Counted from the first letter of the stretch, positions 33,882 to 44,042 are shown. The stretch: 64,000 bases of DNA from Phycisphaeraceae bacterium (GCA_029260655.1 JAJDCU010000059.1:1-64000), one strand, 5' to 3'. Program-made: numbers and translations. Notes: generated from the letters alone by a model not told the origin.

Positions 33882-35471
33882 TTACCCTGCCGCCGACTCG
33901 ACCATCTCGGGCAGTGCGTTGCGCAGTGCGTTTAGGATGGTGTCTTTGCCGATGCCGCGCCAGGCGTGTTGGTGGCCGCCGCCTTTTTCACGCAGGCGGT
34001 CGAAGGTGAGCGCGATCTGCTGGAGGCGGGCGCTGTCGGGTGGGGTGGATTCCCAGATGCGGATGGATTCGTGGGGGGTGGGTGTCATGTCTTCGCCGTC
34101 GTAGGCGAGTACCTCGAACATTTTTTCGCCGGGTCGGATGCCGGTGATGGCGATGGGCATGCCCTTGTCCGGCTCCAGGCCGTGCTGGGCGATGAAGCGT
34201 TTGGCCAGTTGCATGATGTTCACGGGCTTACCCATGTCCAGGAGGAACACCTCGCCGCCCTTTGCGTAAGCCCCGGCCTGCAAGACAAGTCCCGCGGCCT
34301 CGGGGATGGTCATGAAGTAGCGCGTCATGTCCGGGTGGGTGACGGTGACGGGCCCGCCCTGGGCGATCTGCTTGGACCAGATCGGCAATACGCTGCAGGC
34401 CGAGCCCAGGACATTGCCGAAGCGGACCATCGAGTAGGTGGTCGGGCTGAGCTTGTTCTCGTGCTGGATGTAGAGCTCGGCCAGCCGCTTGCTCGCGCCC
34501 ATGACGGACGAGGGGTTGACGGCCTTATCGGTCGAGATCATCACGAACCGCCGGACCCCGCAGGTATGGGCGGCGTCGGCGATAGAGCGGGTGCCGTAGA
34601 AGTTGTTCTCAATGGCCGCGGAGGGGTGGTCCTCCATCATGGGGACGTGCTTGTGCGCCGCGGCGTGGAAGATGACGTCCGGCTGATGGCGGTCGACCAG
34701 GTCGAGCGTGCGCGGGGCGTTGGTGACATCGTGCAGCTCGGTGTGGCGCGGCTGATCAGGGAAGGCTCGTGCGATCTCCCGGTCGATCTGAAAAAGCGCG
34801 TTCTCGGCCCGCTCGACCAGGATAAGCCTGGCGGGGCTGTATCGGCAGACGACCTGGGCGAGCTGCGAGCCGATCGACCCGCCGGCGCCGGTGATCAGGA
34901 CGGTCTTGTCGGCGATGGTCGCCTGGATCGGCTGCTCGTCCAGCGGCCGGGGCGTGCGGTCGATCAGACGGGCCAGATCGATTTGCGGGCCTATGGCCAG
35001 GCGGTGATCGGTGGTCGGGGTATCTGAGCCGGCATGATCGCCCGGGGCCGACGAAGGCGGGGTCAGCCCCGCCAACTGGTCCGACAAGGTGGGCATGAAG
35101 CGCCAGGGCACGGCCATCTGGGTCAGGGCCTGGGTGGCAACCTCTGTCCGCTTGGCCATCGACATCGGCAGACTCACCAGCGCCTGGTCGATCTTCTTGG
35201 ATTCACAAACCTTGGCTAGCTGATCGAACCCGCCGAGCACCGGGCAGGGAATCGCTTGGCTGGGGTGCGCGGGGTCCAATAGTACACAGCCGATCACACG
35301 TGGCGCAGGGTCCAATACGGCGAGGCTGTGACAGAGTTGGTAAACGCTCAGGGAGGTCCCGACCAGGACCACGCTCGGCGGGGAGGTATCGCCACCGCCT
35401 TGGAGATTGATCGTGACCGGCGCGATATGGCTGACTCGGGGCATAAACCCTGTTATCGGCTGGATCAACAC
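33882..35471 (-). CDS. Nucleotide-sugar 4,6-dehydratase, CapD/FlaA1-like
   Basis: 529 residues. The N-terminal half (about 30-135) resembles a CoA-binding/Rossmann module; the four membrane segments typical of large PglF/WbpM proteins are missing. The C-terminal SDR domain has GAGGSIGS (near residue 199), FHAAAHKHVPMMEDHPSAA, and MISTDKAVNPSSVMGASKR. In the last motif Met stands where most SDRs have catalytic Tyr, as in the CapD group. It likely makes 4-keto-6-deoxy UDP-sugars for surface glycans. No glycosyltransferase is adjacent. Confidence 0.9.
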   Translation of the reverse strand: MLIQPITGFMPRVSHIAPVTINLQGGGDTSPPSVVLVGTSLSVYQLCHSLAVLDPAPRVIGCVLLDPAHPSQAIPCPVLGGFDQLAKVCESKKIDQALVSLPMSMAKRTEVATQALTQMAVPWRFMPTLSDQLAGLTPPSSAPGDHAGSDTPTTDHRLAIGPQIDLARLIDRTPRPLDEQPIQATIADKTVLITGAGGSIGSQLAQVVCRYSPARLILVERAENALFQIDREIARAFPDQPRHTELHDVTNAPRTLDLVDRHQPDVIFHAAAHKHVPMMEDHPSAAIENNFYGTRSIADAAHTCGVRRFVMISTDKAVNPSSVMGASKRLAELYIQHENKLSPTTYSMVRFGNVLGSACSVLPIWSKQIAQGGPVTVTHPDMTRYFMTIPEAAGLVLQAGAYAKGGEVFLLDMGKPVNIMQLAKRFIAQHGLEPDKGMPIAITGIRPGEKMFEVLAYDGEDMTPTPHESIRIWESTPPDSARLQQIALTFDRLREKGGGHQHAWRGIGKDTILNALRNALPEMVESAAG

Positions 35472-35590
35472 CGACGCTTCAGCAATCCAACGACACCCCG
35501 AACTGACCGACCGGGTGACCTAAACCGAGCCCCGTTTCAGACCGATGACTCCCGTACGCAGACACAACCAAAAAGCAACCGGAGGCCACG

Positions 35591-35971
35591 ATGTCCGACC
35601 CCGCAGATCACGCCGACGAAGCCAGAACCAACCCACGGCTAAGGCTCCCGGCGATGTACACCCTGCTTCGGGTCAGGCCCGTCGGTCACCAACGCTACCG
35701 ATGGACCGGGCACATCTACGACATCAGCGAAAGCGGCATGCGGTTCGAGTTAGACACCCCCCTCCCCGCCGGCTCAGAGGTCGAGGTCCGAGGCATGCTC
35801 CCGGGCAGCCAGCAGGTGACCTTCCACGCCTCCGGCAAAATCGTCCGCCTGCACGACCCCGAGGAAGTCGGCCCGACACGCATGGGCATGACCTTCACCA
35901 GGTTCAACCACGATATCGACCGCAAGCGATTGAACATCTATCTCAACGAAGCCGCCCGACGCGCGGCGTAG
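35591..35971 (+). CDS. PilZ-domain protein
   Basis: 126 residues. A single PilZ domain covers nearly the whole chain, with the RxxxR-type motif (NPRLRLP near residue 14) and DxSxxG (DISESG near residue 44), the residues that bind cyclic di-GMP. GGAGG precedes the ATG closely. No output domain is present, so it may act as a small adaptor. No cyclic di-GMP enzyme is in the window. Confidence 0.87.
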   Translation: MSDPADHADEARTNPRLRLPAMYTLLRVRPVGHQRYRWTGHIYDISESGMRFELDTPLPAGSEVEVRGMLPGSQQVTFHASGKIVRLHDPEEVGPTRMGMTFTRFNHDIDRKRLNIYLNEAARRAA

Positions 35972-36032
35972 CACCAGGCTACCCCCCCCCTGCAAGCCCG
36001 ATAGACCAAACCATTGACAGCCCCAACCAAGG

Positions 36033-36058
36033 AAGCCCCGTCAAGTATGGCGGGGCTT
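36033..36058. terminator. Possible bidirectional terminator
   Basis: Perfect 8-bp stem AAGCCCCG/CGGGGCTT with a ten-base loop between the convergent PilZ and TatD genes. No long T run follows on either strand. Confidence 0.5.
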
Positions 36059-36085
36059 GTTCGTGTCCGGGCATCGAAGCACGAT

Positions 36086-36862
36086 CTACTTCAACCCGAA
36101 AAACCGCTGAGCGTTCGAGTCGACCGTGGCTGTGAACTCGGACAATCCCATACCGCGCCGTTTGGCGAGGAACTTCGCGACGTGGACGACGTACTTCGGC
36201 TCGTTGGGCCTGACCTTGCGGTGCGGCTCGGGGGCGAGGTACGGGGAATCCGTTTCGATCATCAGACGGTCCAGTGGGACGCGGTCGCTGGCTTCGGCGA
36301 TGGCCTTGGCGTTCTTAAAAGTGATGATCCCGGTGAAGCTGACCATGGCCCCGATGGCGAGGATGGCCTCGACCTCGTCGGGGGTGCCGGTGAAGCAGTG
36401 GAAGACGAATCGCTCGCCGGGCAAACCGGAGTCGGCGATCATGGCGAGGGTGTCGTCGGTTGCTTCGCGGTTGTGGATGATGATCGGGAGGCTTGAGAGC
36501 TCGTTGGCCAGTTCAAGCTGCGCGGCGAAGGCGGCGCGTTGCTGAGCTATCGGGGGGTCGGGGTAGTGGCGGTCCAGGCCCATCTCGCCAAGCGCGACCA
36601 CCTTCGTCTCGGTCAGCAATTCACGCAAAGCCTCGGTCAGCAGCGTCGGGCTGGTCCATTCGCCGGCGTAGTGCGGGTGCAGGCCGGCGGTGGCGTAGAT
36701 ATTGTCGTAGCGCCGTGTCAGGGCCACCGCCTTTCGCGCATCGGCGGGGGTCGTGCCGACGGTGATCATCCGATCAACCCCGGCGGCGACCGCATTGGCG
36801 ATCACGTCATCAACCCGCTCATGCAGGCCGTCGTAGGTCAGGTGGCAATGGGTGTCGATCAT
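36086..36862 (-). CDS. TatD-family metal-dependent hydrolase
   Basis: 258 residues in the TatD DNase group. Metal-binding HCH at the start (DTHCHL), the GEMGLDRHY block near residue 92, IIIHNREA, FHCFTG, and IETDSPYLAPEPHR near residue 206. These are the expected ligands in order. TatD proteins are reported to be DNases; the actual role here is unproved. It starts 32 bases downstream of the YyaL-like gene end on the same strand. Confidence 0.92.
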   Translation of the reverse strand: MIDTHCHLTYDGLHERVDDVIANAVAAGVDRMITVGTTPADARKAVALTRRYDNIYATAGLHPHYAGEWTSPTLLTEALRELLTETKVVALGEMGLDRHYPDPPIAQQRAAFAAQLELANELSSLPIIIHNREATDDTLAMIADSGLPGERFVFHCFTGTPDEVEAILAIGAMVSFTGIITFKNAKAIAEASDRVPLDRLMIETDSPYLAPEPHRKVRPNEPKYVVHVAKFLAKRRGMGLSEFTATVDSNAQRFFGLK

Positions 36863-36893
36863 GCCGGGATGATAACGCCAATGGTGCTCGGCG

Positions 36894-39341
36894 TTACTCT
36901 CCAGCGATCAACGGCAGGCGGATGCGCTGTGGGGGCAGGCAGGCCGTTTCGGTGCAGGCCTGGTATTGGAGGATCAAGACTGCATCGTCCGGCAGTGCCG
37001 CGCCTTCAGACATGCGTTTGAGCGTCGCTTCGAACCGGACCGTGCCGTGGAACACCGAGAGGGGTTGGTCGGCGTATTGGAATGTCATCATCGCGGGCTC
37101 GGGGTACTTCACCGCAAGCTCGTAGCCGTCAGCGTCCGTCAAAGTCAGCGTCGTGGGTATCAGCCACTGCATGCTCGGGGTGTTGGAGTTGATGTGGAAG
37201 GCCGGGTCGATATCGAGCGTGACGGTGACAGCGGCCTCGCCGTTAACAAACCGGATCGTCTCGGGCTCGACAGAGGCGCTGACCGGCTTGGGGGTCGTGG
37301 CGGTGGCTGGCGCGTCGGCGGGTTTGTCCGCAAAACGCGATGGGTCGAGCTCGAGTGCCCGCAGCAGCGCGCCCTGCATCTGCACCATCCCCGCGCCGCT
37401 TCGGTCAAGCGCCTCGGCGAAGCTGCGGAGGTCACGCTCCGCCTGATCGAACCACTTGGATTCACCCGTCAGCTCGTAGAGGTCCAACAGGTTGTGGATC
37501 ATCCGGCCGTTGGCGCTGGGGATCGCGCCGTCAAACGCCCCGCGGACGCGGACGAACAGGTCGGGTTGATCGGCGAGCGTGTCGTAGTAGCCGCCTTGCT
37601 CGGCGGAGAACCGCTCGGTGGCGGTCCGCATATAGCCCTGCGCAAGCTCCAGCCAGCGAGGCTCGTCGGGCTGGGCCCGGTGCAGCGCAATCAGGCCGTG
37701 GACGAACCAGGCGTAGTCCTCGAGGAACCCCGGGATCTTCACCTCACCACCGCGCATCGTGCGATAGAGCCCGCCGTCGTCGGTGGTCATGCGCGAAACG
37801 ATGGCGTCGGCGGCGCGTACCGCGGCGTCGGTGTAGCCCGGCTCCTTAAGCATGCGCCCTGCGTCGGCGAGCGCCGCGATCATCATCCCGTTCCAGCCCG
37901 TCAACACCTTGTCGTCGGTGGACGGCTGGTCACGGCTATCGCGGACGGCCTTGAGCGCCTCGTTGATCTGTCCTCGCTTTTCAAACAGCACACCCATGTC
38001 CCCACCGGCCGCACCGGTTAGCGAGGCAAGGGGGTTGGGCAGATACAACACGTTGGCGGGGTCGGCCTGGTCGTGGTGCGGATCTTGGAAGTTGGTCCCA
38101 AGGTCAAGCCCGTACATCTTCAAAGCCAGGCCCGCCAAGTCGCTATCGCCCACCGCCTTGCGGACCTGCGCCTCGGTCCAGATATAGCTGCCGCCCTCCC
38201 GCGCATTCACCTCGGCGTCCTGCGCCGACCAGAACGCCCCGATCGGGTCGGTCATCTCGCGCAGCACATAACCGCAGGTCTCGCGGATCACCCGCTCATA
38301 CAGCGGCGCGTTGGCGTCGTTGGGCTTGTGTTGCAACACCTGCGCGTAAAGCTCGACGAGTTGGGCGTTGTCGTACAGCATCTTCTCAAAGTGCGGCACC
38401 AGCCAACGCTCGTCGGTCGAGTACCGGTGGAACCCCCCGCCGATCTGGTCGTACATCCCGCCGCGCGCCATCTGCTCGAGCGTGTGCCCGATCACCCACC
38501 AAAGCGCATCGTCGGGGTTGTTCTGATAGACACGTAAGAGGAACGCCAGGAAAGACGGCTGGGGAAACTTCGGCGCGCCGCCGAAGCCGCCGTGCTCTCG
38601 GTCGTACATACTCAATAATTGATCGGTCGCCCCCTGCACCATTGACGGGTCGACCGGGCCGGGCTCACCCTGTCGGACAAGTGACTTGCGGACGGCCTCG
38701 GCGAGCTGGTCCCCCTGCTGGATAACTTCCTCTCGCTTGTCGACCCATGCGCCGGACAGGCCCTGAAGCACCTGCGGAAAGCCGGGTCTGCCGTGCGCAG
38801 GTTCGGGGGGGATGTAGGTGCCTGCCCAGAAGGGCTTGAGCCCGGGGTCGTCTTCCCCGGCTGCGCCCGGCGGGGTCAGGAACACGCTCATCGGCCAGCC
38901 GCCGGATTGGGTCATCAACTGCGTCGCCGTCATGTAGATCTCGTCGACGTCCGGCCGCTCTTCGCGGTCGACCTTGATGCACACAAATAGCTCGTTCATC
39001 TGCGCCGCAATCTTCGGGTCCTCGAAGACCTGACGCTCCATCACGTGGCACCAGTAGCAGGTCGAGTATCCGACGCTCAGGAAGATCGGGACGCCGCGCC
39101 TGCGCGCTTCGTCGAAGGCTTCCTGCCCCCAGGGGCGCCAGTCGACGGGGTTGTGCGCGTGCTGAAGGAGGTACGGGCTGGTCTGATCCGCCAGGTGGTT
39201 GGTATATCGCCAACTCCCGTCCTCGTTGACCAGTTCATCCGCGTGGGGGTGGGCGTCTTGAGCGGCAGTGCTTGTCATGGTTAACCATCCCGCCGCCAAT
39301 AGCAGCAACGCCAGCACGCCGATTTGGACCCTCAGCCGCAT
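36894..39341 (-). CDS. YyaL-type thioredoxin/six-hairpin protein fused to a DsbD-alpha-like domain
   Basis: 815 residues from the ATG at 39341, which follows the ArsM-like stop by one base; the frame is open 42 bases further up, overlapping that gene. A signal peptide (about 1-27) suggests export. The DUF255 thioredoxin part shows [18 protein letters not shown] and CYWCHVM (Cys95, Cys98). A six-hairpin-like domain follows to about residue 650. The last 120 residues resemble the DsbD alpha domain, with a Cys pair in [11 protein letters not shown]. The two redox pairs in one chain suggest thiol exchange outside the cytoplasm (inference). Confidence 0.83.
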   Translation of the reverse strand: MRLRVQIGVLALLLLAAGWLTMTSTAAQDAHPHADELVNEDGSWRYTNHLADQTSPYLLQHAHNPVDWRPWGQEAFDEARRRGVPIFLSVGYSTCYWCHVMERQVFEDPKIAAQMNELFVCIKVDREERPDVDEIYMTATQLMTQSGGWPMSVFLTPPGAAGEDDPGLKPFWAGTYIPPEPAHGRPGFPQVLQGLSGAWVDKREEVIQQGDQLAEAVRKSLVRQGEPGPVDPSMVQGATDQLLSMYDREHGGFGGAPKFPQPSFLAFLLRVYQNNPDDALWWVIGHTLEQMARGGMYDQIGGGFHRYSTDERWLVPHFEKMLYDNAQLVELYAQVLQHKPNDANAPLYERVIRETCGYVLREMTDPIGAFWSAQDAEVNAREGGSYIWTEAQVRKAVGDSDLAGLALKMYGLDLGTNFQDPHHDQADPANVLYLPNPLASLTGAAGGDMGVLFEKRGQINEALKAVRDSRDQPSTDDKVLTGWNGMMIAALADAGRMLKEPGYTDAAVRAADAIVSRMTTDDGGLYRTMRGGEVKIPGFLEDYAWFVHGLIALHRAQPDEPRWLELAQGYMRTATERFSAEQGGYYDTLADQPDLFVRVRGAFDGAIPSANGRMIHNLLDLYELTGESKWFDQAERDLRSFAEALDRSGAGMVQMQGALLRALELDPSRFADKPADAPATATTPKPVSASVEPETIRFVNGEAAVTVTLDIDPAFHINSNTPSMQWLIPTTLTLTDADGYELAVKYPEPAMMTFQYADQPLSVFHGTVRFEATLKRMSEGAALPDDAVLILQYQACTETACLPPQRIRLPLIAGE

Positions 39342-39342
39342 C

Positions 39343-40596
39343 TTAACAGCAGCCCTGGGGCGAACAGCAGTCACCGCCATCATCCGCGCCGACGTTCGCC
39401 CGGTATGCCACGCCCTTGGTCTGGCGTGGGTCGCGGACGGCGTTCACGTGGCAGTCATAAGGCTTGGCCTGGTCGATCGGCACTTCATTCATGGGCTCGA
39501 CCCCGGCGAACTGCCCGGCATACGGACCATTTGGATCGGTTAATAGCTTGAAGGTCTTGTCACAGACCGCCATCCGCTGGCCGCGGAAATAGGTGTGCCC
39601 GTCGTCGTCGACCACGTGCTTCCAAGGCCCAAGGTAAACCGCCGCCTGATTCCGATCCATGCACGGGCCCTGTTTGCCCTTGTATGCACACAACGTCATC
39701 GAACGGAACTCGACGCCGTCGATCGTCTGCCAGGGCTGCTCTTCGCGTTTGAGGATCTCGATGCCGTGGAACCCGGCCCGCTCGAACATCTGGGGGAACT
39801 CCGTCTCGCCGAACGCCCCGGAGATGCAGCCGCTCCACATATCCGGATCATCAAGGATCGCCTGGGTCGGCTGTTCGTCACAGACGATGTCGGAGATCAC
39901 CGCACGACCGCCTCGCTTGAGCACCCGGAAGATCTCGTCGAACAGCTTCTTCTTCTCGGCCGGGGCGACCAGGTTCAACACGCAGTTAGAAACGACCACG
40001 TCGACCGAGTTGTCGGGGATCAGCGTCTCCTCACGGCGCAGGCGCTCGCACTCGGCCTCGAACGCAGAAAGGCTCTGCACATCCGTCACCGGGAATTGCC
40101 GAAGCCAGGCCTCCGCCATATCGAGGTTCAGCGCCAGGTCCTGGATCTTGCCCTTGAGGAAGCGGACATTGTCCTGGCCGATCTTCTGCGCCATCTCGTC
40201 CTGGTACTGCCTGGCTAGCCCGAGCATCTCGTCGTTGACATCCACGCCGATCACACGCCCGGTGGGGCCGACCTTCTGCGAGAGGATGTAGCAAATCTTC
40301 CCGCCGCCGGAGCCCAGATCCAGAACGGTCTCGCCCTCGCCGACGTGCTCGGACGGGTCGCCGCAGCCGTAGTCGCGCTCGAGGATCTCCTTGGGGAGGA
40401 TCTTCAGGAACGAGGCGTCGTAGCTGGTCGGGCAGCACAGCGCCGCCTCGCGCTGGTTAGCCCCTGCGCCGTAGCGGTCCTTGACCACCTGCTCGACGTT
40501 AAACCCGACCCGGGCCGCGACCGCGGCGCTGCCGCTCTTGCCGTTGCTCTGGCCGTTACCATTATTGCTGCCGTTGTTGTTGTCCGATCCGCTCAT
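39343..40596 (-). CDS. ArsM-like SAM methyltransferase (arsenite type)
   Basis: 417 residues from the ATG at 40596, set by an AAGGA site. The first 25 residues are Ser/Asn/Gly-rich. The SAM site is [16 protein letters not shown] near residue 91. Cysteines expected for arsenite binding are present: CCPTSYD (54-55), SNCVLNL (205) and SGCISGAF (257). The end is CCSPQGCC, another metalloid-type cluster. ArsM methylates As(III); this is the likeliest but unproved function. It overlaps or abuts the YyaL-like gene, so they are probably one transcript. Confidence 0.82.
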   Translation of the reverse strand: MSGSDNNNGSNNGNGQSNGKSGSAAVAARVGFNVEQVVKDRYGAGANQREAALCCPTSYDASFLKILPKEILERDYGCGDPSEHVGEGETVLDLGSGGGKICYILSQKVGPTGRVIGVDVNDEMLGLARQYQDEMAQKIGQDNVRFLKGKIQDLALNLDMAEAWLRQFPVTDVQSLSAFEAECERLRREETLIPDNSVDVVVSNCVLNLVAPAEKKKLFDEIFRVLKRGGRAVISDIVCDEQPTQAILDDPDMWSGCISGAFGETEFPQMFERAGFHGIEILKREEQPWQTIDGVEFRSMTLCAYKGKQGPCMDRNQAAVYLGPWKHVVDDDGHTYFRGQRMAVCDKTFKLLTDPNGPYAGQFAGVEPMNEVPIDQAKPYDCHVNAVRDPRQTKGVAYRANVGADDGGDCCSPQGCC

Positions 40597-40688
40597 ACTG
40601 ATTGAATCCTTAGGATGCACCGTTTGGTGGGCCTGGGAGGTGCTGCATATGCCCATCCCGCCCGTGGGAATCATACCCCGCCTAGTCT

Positions 40689-41816
40689 CTACCCGCCCAT
40701 GACCCGCCAGGCCAGGCCCGCCAGCACCGCTGCAACCGGGAGGGTCGTAATCCAGGCCAGGAGGATCTTACTGATCGTCGACCAATGCCCCCGGCGGTTG
40801 ACCAGGCCGATCCCAAACAGGCTGCCGCAACTGACGTGGGTCGTGCTCACCGGCATGCCCAGCTTCGAAGCGAAGATGACCAGCCCGGCGGTCACGAAGT
40901 TAGCGGTGAAGGCCTGCCCGTCGTTCATCTCGGTGATCTCGTAGCTCATCGTGCGTGCGACGCGCTTGACCGCCAGGACCCCGCCCAACGCGATCCCCAG
41001 CCCCGTCGCCACCAGCGCCGTCGCCGGCCCCATCCCGGCCGACCCGCCAACCACACCCGCCGCGATCATCAGCGCCGCGATCTTGGGCGTATCGTTTAGT
41101 CCGCGACCAAAACTAAGCGCCCCGGCGCTGAGCATGTGCGCCACATCCAGGGTCCGCTGGGCATCGACGCCGGCAAACCGCCCGGCGTAGCGCTGCTTGC
41201 AGTTGTCCGTATCGTCGGCCGTAAGCGTCACGCCGGTCGACTGGACCATCATCGCCCCGTCCGCGGTCACCGATACCGGGTGGTAAGCGCTGCCCACGCA
41301 CAGGCAGGTCTGGTGCGTCACGCCCAGCCGCCTGCGCGCGGTCCGGAAGATCATATACGCCCCCGCCGCCAGGCTCACCGCGATCAACGGCGAGACCAAC
41401 AGAGGGATAAAGAACTTGCCCGCCGCGGCGGCCCAGTTCAAGGCGTTGGCCGAGATACCGATCCCGACGATCGACCCGACCATCGCGTGGGTCGTGGAGA
41501 TGGGCATGCCGATGATGGTCGCCAGCAGCACGGTCAGCGCGGCGCCGACCCCGACGCTCGCGGCGAAAGCGGCGCTTCCGACCAGCGAGGCATCGACGAT
41601 CCCCTTGCCCCCGAAACGGCTGGCCAACTCTGTCGCCAAAACGACCGCCGCGACCGAGCCGAGGAAGGTCGTCACCGCCGCGAAGCTGACCGCCCGGTTA
41701 AGCCCCATCAGCCTGCCGCCGATCAGTGTCGCGACCCCCTTGGCGTTGTCGTTGGCGCCGTTGGCGAACGCCAGCAGGCAAGCCACCAACGCCACGATTA
41801 TCATCATCAAGCCCAT
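40689..41816 (-). CDS. pit: Inorganic phosphate transporter, PiT family
   Basis: 375 residues with about ten membrane segments. The two PiT signatures are seen: FANGANDNAKGVATLIGG near residue 17 and SFGRGLNDTPKIAAL near residue 227, each followed by a hydrophobic segment. PiT proteins use proton or sodium symport for phosphate and can also import arsenate, which is notable given the ArsM-like gene 92 bases downstream. Whether they share a transcript is not shown. Confidence 0.92.
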   Translation of the reverse strand: MGLMMIIVALVACLLAFANGANDNAKGVATLIGGRLMGLNRAVSFAAVTTFLGSVAAVVLATELASRFGGKGIVDASLVGSAAFAASVGVGAALTVLLATIIGMPISTTHAMVGSIVGIGISANALNWAAAAGKFFIPLLVSPLIAVSLAAGAYMIFRTARRRLGVTHQTCLCVGSAYHPVSVTADGAMMVQSTGVTLTADDTDNCKQRYAGRFAGVDAQRTLDVAHMLSAGALSFGRGLNDTPKIAALMIAAGVVGGSAGMGPATALVATGLGIALGGVLAVKRVARTMSYEITEMNDGQAFTANFVTAGLVIFASKLGMPVSTTHVSCGSLFGIGLVNRRGHWSTISKILLAWITTLPVAAVLAGLAWRVMGG

Positions 41817-41960
41817 TTAACGGTTTCCCTATGCACCCGGAAGGCCGACGCCGTACCTTGGCGTCAAATGATTACCCACCTAGCCCTTACGGTGAGTAAC
41901 CCCTGCACAGGTCCGAATATTCCACCGCGATGCCCGGCCCGCCGGGGCCGACAGGCGCAT

Positions 41961-41993
41961 AAAAAAGGTGTGCGGCCAATCCGGCGGCACACC
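41961..41993 (-). terminator. Intrinsic terminator after the 80-residue gene
   Basis: Minus-strand stem GGTGTGC/GCACACC plus GCC/GGC with one mismatch, then a run of six T residues; 35 bases after the stop of the gene at 42029. Confidence 0.8.
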
Positions 41994-42028
41994 CTATCGT
42001 GGTTCGTTAACCGTGGTCAAAACAGCGA

Positions 42029-42271
42029 TCAGGCGCAATTCTTATTCAGCTCGGACTGGGCCCGGACGCCCTTGCGCAGGGATTCAAGCAGCCCGTGAAC
42101 ACTGGTGACCGACGCCTCAAACTTCCCGCCCGCGGCGTTGTCCCGCATCCTCTTGGCCTTGGCGACCATGTCGTCGAGCTTCGGCCGGATCGCCTCGCGG
42201 TCCCGGGTCAAGGCCGAACGCATCGTCTCCAATTCGATCAACAGCTCGTCAACATCCCTCTGTTCAATCAT
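42029..42271 (-). CDS. Small helical protein of unknown function
   Basis: 80 residues from the ATG at 42271, chosen because GGAGAT lies eight bases upstream; the frame extends to 42433 but the added part has no Shine-Dalgarno and looks non-coding. Nearly all residues predict as helix with heptad-like Leu/Met spacing (VDELLIELETMRSAL), suggesting a short coiled coil. No family recognised. It ends with an intrinsic terminator. Confidence 0.65.
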   Translation of the reverse strand: MIEQRDVDELLIELETMRSALTRDREAIRPKLDDMVAKAKRMRDNAAGGKFEASVTSVHGLLESLRKGVRAQSELNKNCA

Positions 42272-42649
42272 GGCGGCTATCTCCGTAGTTACGGGCTTGG
42301 ACGGGCGCGCCGGGTCGGCGTGCGGTGAATCCGTAGGATCGACCAACACCCCGCCGGCAAGCCAGGATCGCTCGGGGGCGCGATAAAACACCGCCGTTAT
42401 CGGCCGGGCCGGGGCGATCGACGCATGGACCACATCGCCGTCGTCACAACCGCTACACCCGGCACCACCTGATCAAACCGCGTAACCGTTACAAACCGTA
42501 CAGACCAATCCGCGCAGGTCGCGGGCTCTGCCCCAAGGGCTTGCGGACCGGGCGGACATATCGTCCAGTTAAGTTATTCGGACCGATGCCGACCTCGTGG
42601 AGATAAGACCCAGGCAGACCGGGCCTTAGACCACCGGGGAAAACCAGCA
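42272..42649. other. Non-coding gap of 378 bases
   Basis: Between two small divergent genes. No promoter, RNA gene or repeat was firmly recognised. A long minus-strand extension of the 80-residue gene crosses the left part and is judged not coding. Confidence 0.5.
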
Positions 42650-42898
42650 ATGGTGAATGACCGCGACATCCTCGCCCTTCGGTTACGCCTGGAGCGCGCC
42701 CGTGAACGTCTATTGGCCGGGCGGCTCGGCGAAGCAGCTGCGTGGCGGCTGCTGAGAAGGACCCATCGACTGATGGACCGCGCCGCGGGAAGCGTCTACC
42801 TTCCGACCCTCCAGGTCATCTACTCCCTGGTCCAAGCCCTGTGGGTCAACACCCGTCAGCAGGAGCAGCTTCGGCAGATCAAGGCCGAACTGGACTGA
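42650..42898 (+). CDS. Small hypothetical protein
   Basis: 82 residues, Arg/Leu/Ala-rich and probably helical. The N-terminal 45 residues are strongly basic (RLRLERARERLLAGRL), followed by a more hydrophobic helix (TLQVIYSLVQALW). No convincing Shine-Dalgarno and no family recognised. Composition fits the host, but coding status is uncertain. Confidence 0.4.
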   Translation: MVNDRDILALRLRLERARERLLAGRLGEAAAWRLLRRTHRLMDRAAGSVYLPTLQVIYSLVQALWVNTRQQEQLRQIKAELD

Positions 42899-42951
42899 TA
42901 CTCACCAATTGCCTGCCTTGTGTTGCCTATTCGCCGCCAAGCGGCCGACGG

Positions 42952-43821
42952 TCAGCGTTTTTCCGCATCGCCCAGACTGTTCCAGAAGCCATTGTCGGCA
43001 AACCCGTCGGAATCGGAGTCGTCGATCTCGACCCGGGTCATGTTGGTGCTGTGCCCGTCGGCGAAGACGAAGCCGGCTTGGCCGTTGTTGCGCTCCGCGG
43101 GTGCCGAACGTAGCGTGTACTTGAAGTCGGGATCGTATCGGCCGGTGTTCTCATCGCCGCCACCGGCGTAGTACGAGCCCTTGCCGCTGCCGCGCGCCGA
43201 GCCCAACGGCGGGTCCAGCACATAGGCCGCCTCGCCGGGCTTGAGCGCCGAGCCGGTTGTGTCGCCAATAACCACGGTATCCGAAGGCGTGACCAGGTCT
43301 ATGTCCCTTGCGTTGAACAAAACCGAAGCGCGGGCGTTGCCCAGGTACTGGAAGTTGTATCCGTAGCCGCCGTGCACAGCCGGGTCGTCCGAGATCACCG
43401 GCCTGGGGACGCCGCCGCCCTGACGCAGCGCGGCCTCGGCGTCGGTCAGGCTGACCTCGTGCCAGAACACCTTGACCAGTTCGGTGATCTCGCGCTCGTC
43501 CAGGTTCGGGCTGCGGTACACCTCGACGTTGTTGAGGTAAGGGAAGACATAGTCGGCCCACCGGGGCTTGACGCCGGCGATCTTCGGAATGGACGAGGAA
43601 TGGATCGGGTAAAATCCCTTTCGGTCGGTGTTGTAGGCGGCCAACCCGATACCGACCTGCCTGAGGTTGCTGACGCTCTGGATCGCCATCGCCGACCGTC
43701 GTGCGGCGCCCAGCGCCGGCATGAGGATCCCAACCAGCAGCGCAATGATCGAGATCACCACCAATAGCTCGATCAGGGTAAAACCTCGATGTTGACCTGC
43801 ACGGGTGTGAGCATCTGACAT
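42952..43821 (-). CDS. Prepilin-like protein with H-x-D-G-type C-terminus
   Basis: 289 residues from the ATG at 43821 (GGAGG just upstream). Type IV prepilin N-terminus: basic leader, then GFTLIELLVVISIIALLVGILMPALGAA, with cleavage after Gly and the conserved Glu at +5. The globular region ends in AGFVFADGHSTNM, resembling the H-x-D-G ends of planctomycete DUF1559-like pseudopilins. Large numbers of these are known in planctomycetes; their structural role is poorly understood. A promoter and Fur-like palindrome lie upstream. Confidence 0.88.
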   Translation of the reverse strand: MSDAHTRAGQHRGFTLIELLVVISIIALLVGILMPALGAARRSAMAIQSVSNLRQVGIGLAAYNTDRKGFYPIHSSSIPKIAGVKPRWADYVFPYLNNVEVYRSPNLDEREITELVKVFWHEVSLTDAEAALRQGGGVPRPVISDDPAVHGGYGYNFQYLGNARASVLFNARDIDLVTPSDTVVIGDTTGSALKPGEAAYVLDPPLGSARGSGKGSYYAGGGDENTGRYDPDFKYTLRSAPAERNNGQAGFVFADGHSTNMTRVEIDDSDSDGFADNGFWNSLGDAEKR

Positions 43822-43867
43822 GGCCAAACCTCCTAAATGAGTACGAGTCTCAGAATCATCGGGTATA

Positions 43868-43896
43868 AGCATAGCAGGCCGTGAGAGCCCGTGCAA
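43868..43896 (-). promoter_or_regulatory. Promoter of the pseudopilin gene
   Basis: Minus-strand TTGCAC (43896-43891) and TATGCT (43873-43868) are 17 bases apart, about 40 bases upstream of the start codon. Confidence 0.6.
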
Positions 43897-43902
43897 GTTT
43901 AT

Positions 43903-43917
43903 TGAGAATCAATCTCA
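43903..43917. promoter_or_regulatory. Fur-like palindrome
   Basis: TGAGAATCAATCTCA, matching 12 of 15 positions of the Fur half-site pattern TGATAATCATTATCA. It lies six bases upstream of the -35 box of the pseudopilin promoter. Confidence 0.4.
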
Positions 43918-44000
43918 TCATAGGTCGTCTAGGATAGCAGGCCTGAGCCCGGATGCGGCCTGGCAGGCTCTCCCAAACCGCTCAATCTGCTGTAATTACT

Positions 44001-44028
44001 TTGATAGGCGTTGGATACAGGCTATTAT
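44001..44028 (+). promoter_or_regulatory. Promoter of bioD, very short leader
   Basis: TTGATA (44001-44006) and TATTAT (44023-44028), 16 bases apart. The expected transcript start is about 44035, only some eight bases before the ATG at 44043, so the mRNA may be nearly leaderless. Confidence 0.5.
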
Positions 44029-44042
44029 CACGACAGGTAAAA

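Noticed and set aside
33966-35027. 353-residue plus-strand frame
   Set aside because: Antisense to the CapD-type dehydratase, with repetitive Gly/Asp/Val composition.
36966-38021. 351-residue plus-strand frame
   Set aside because: Antisense shadow of the YyaL-like gene.
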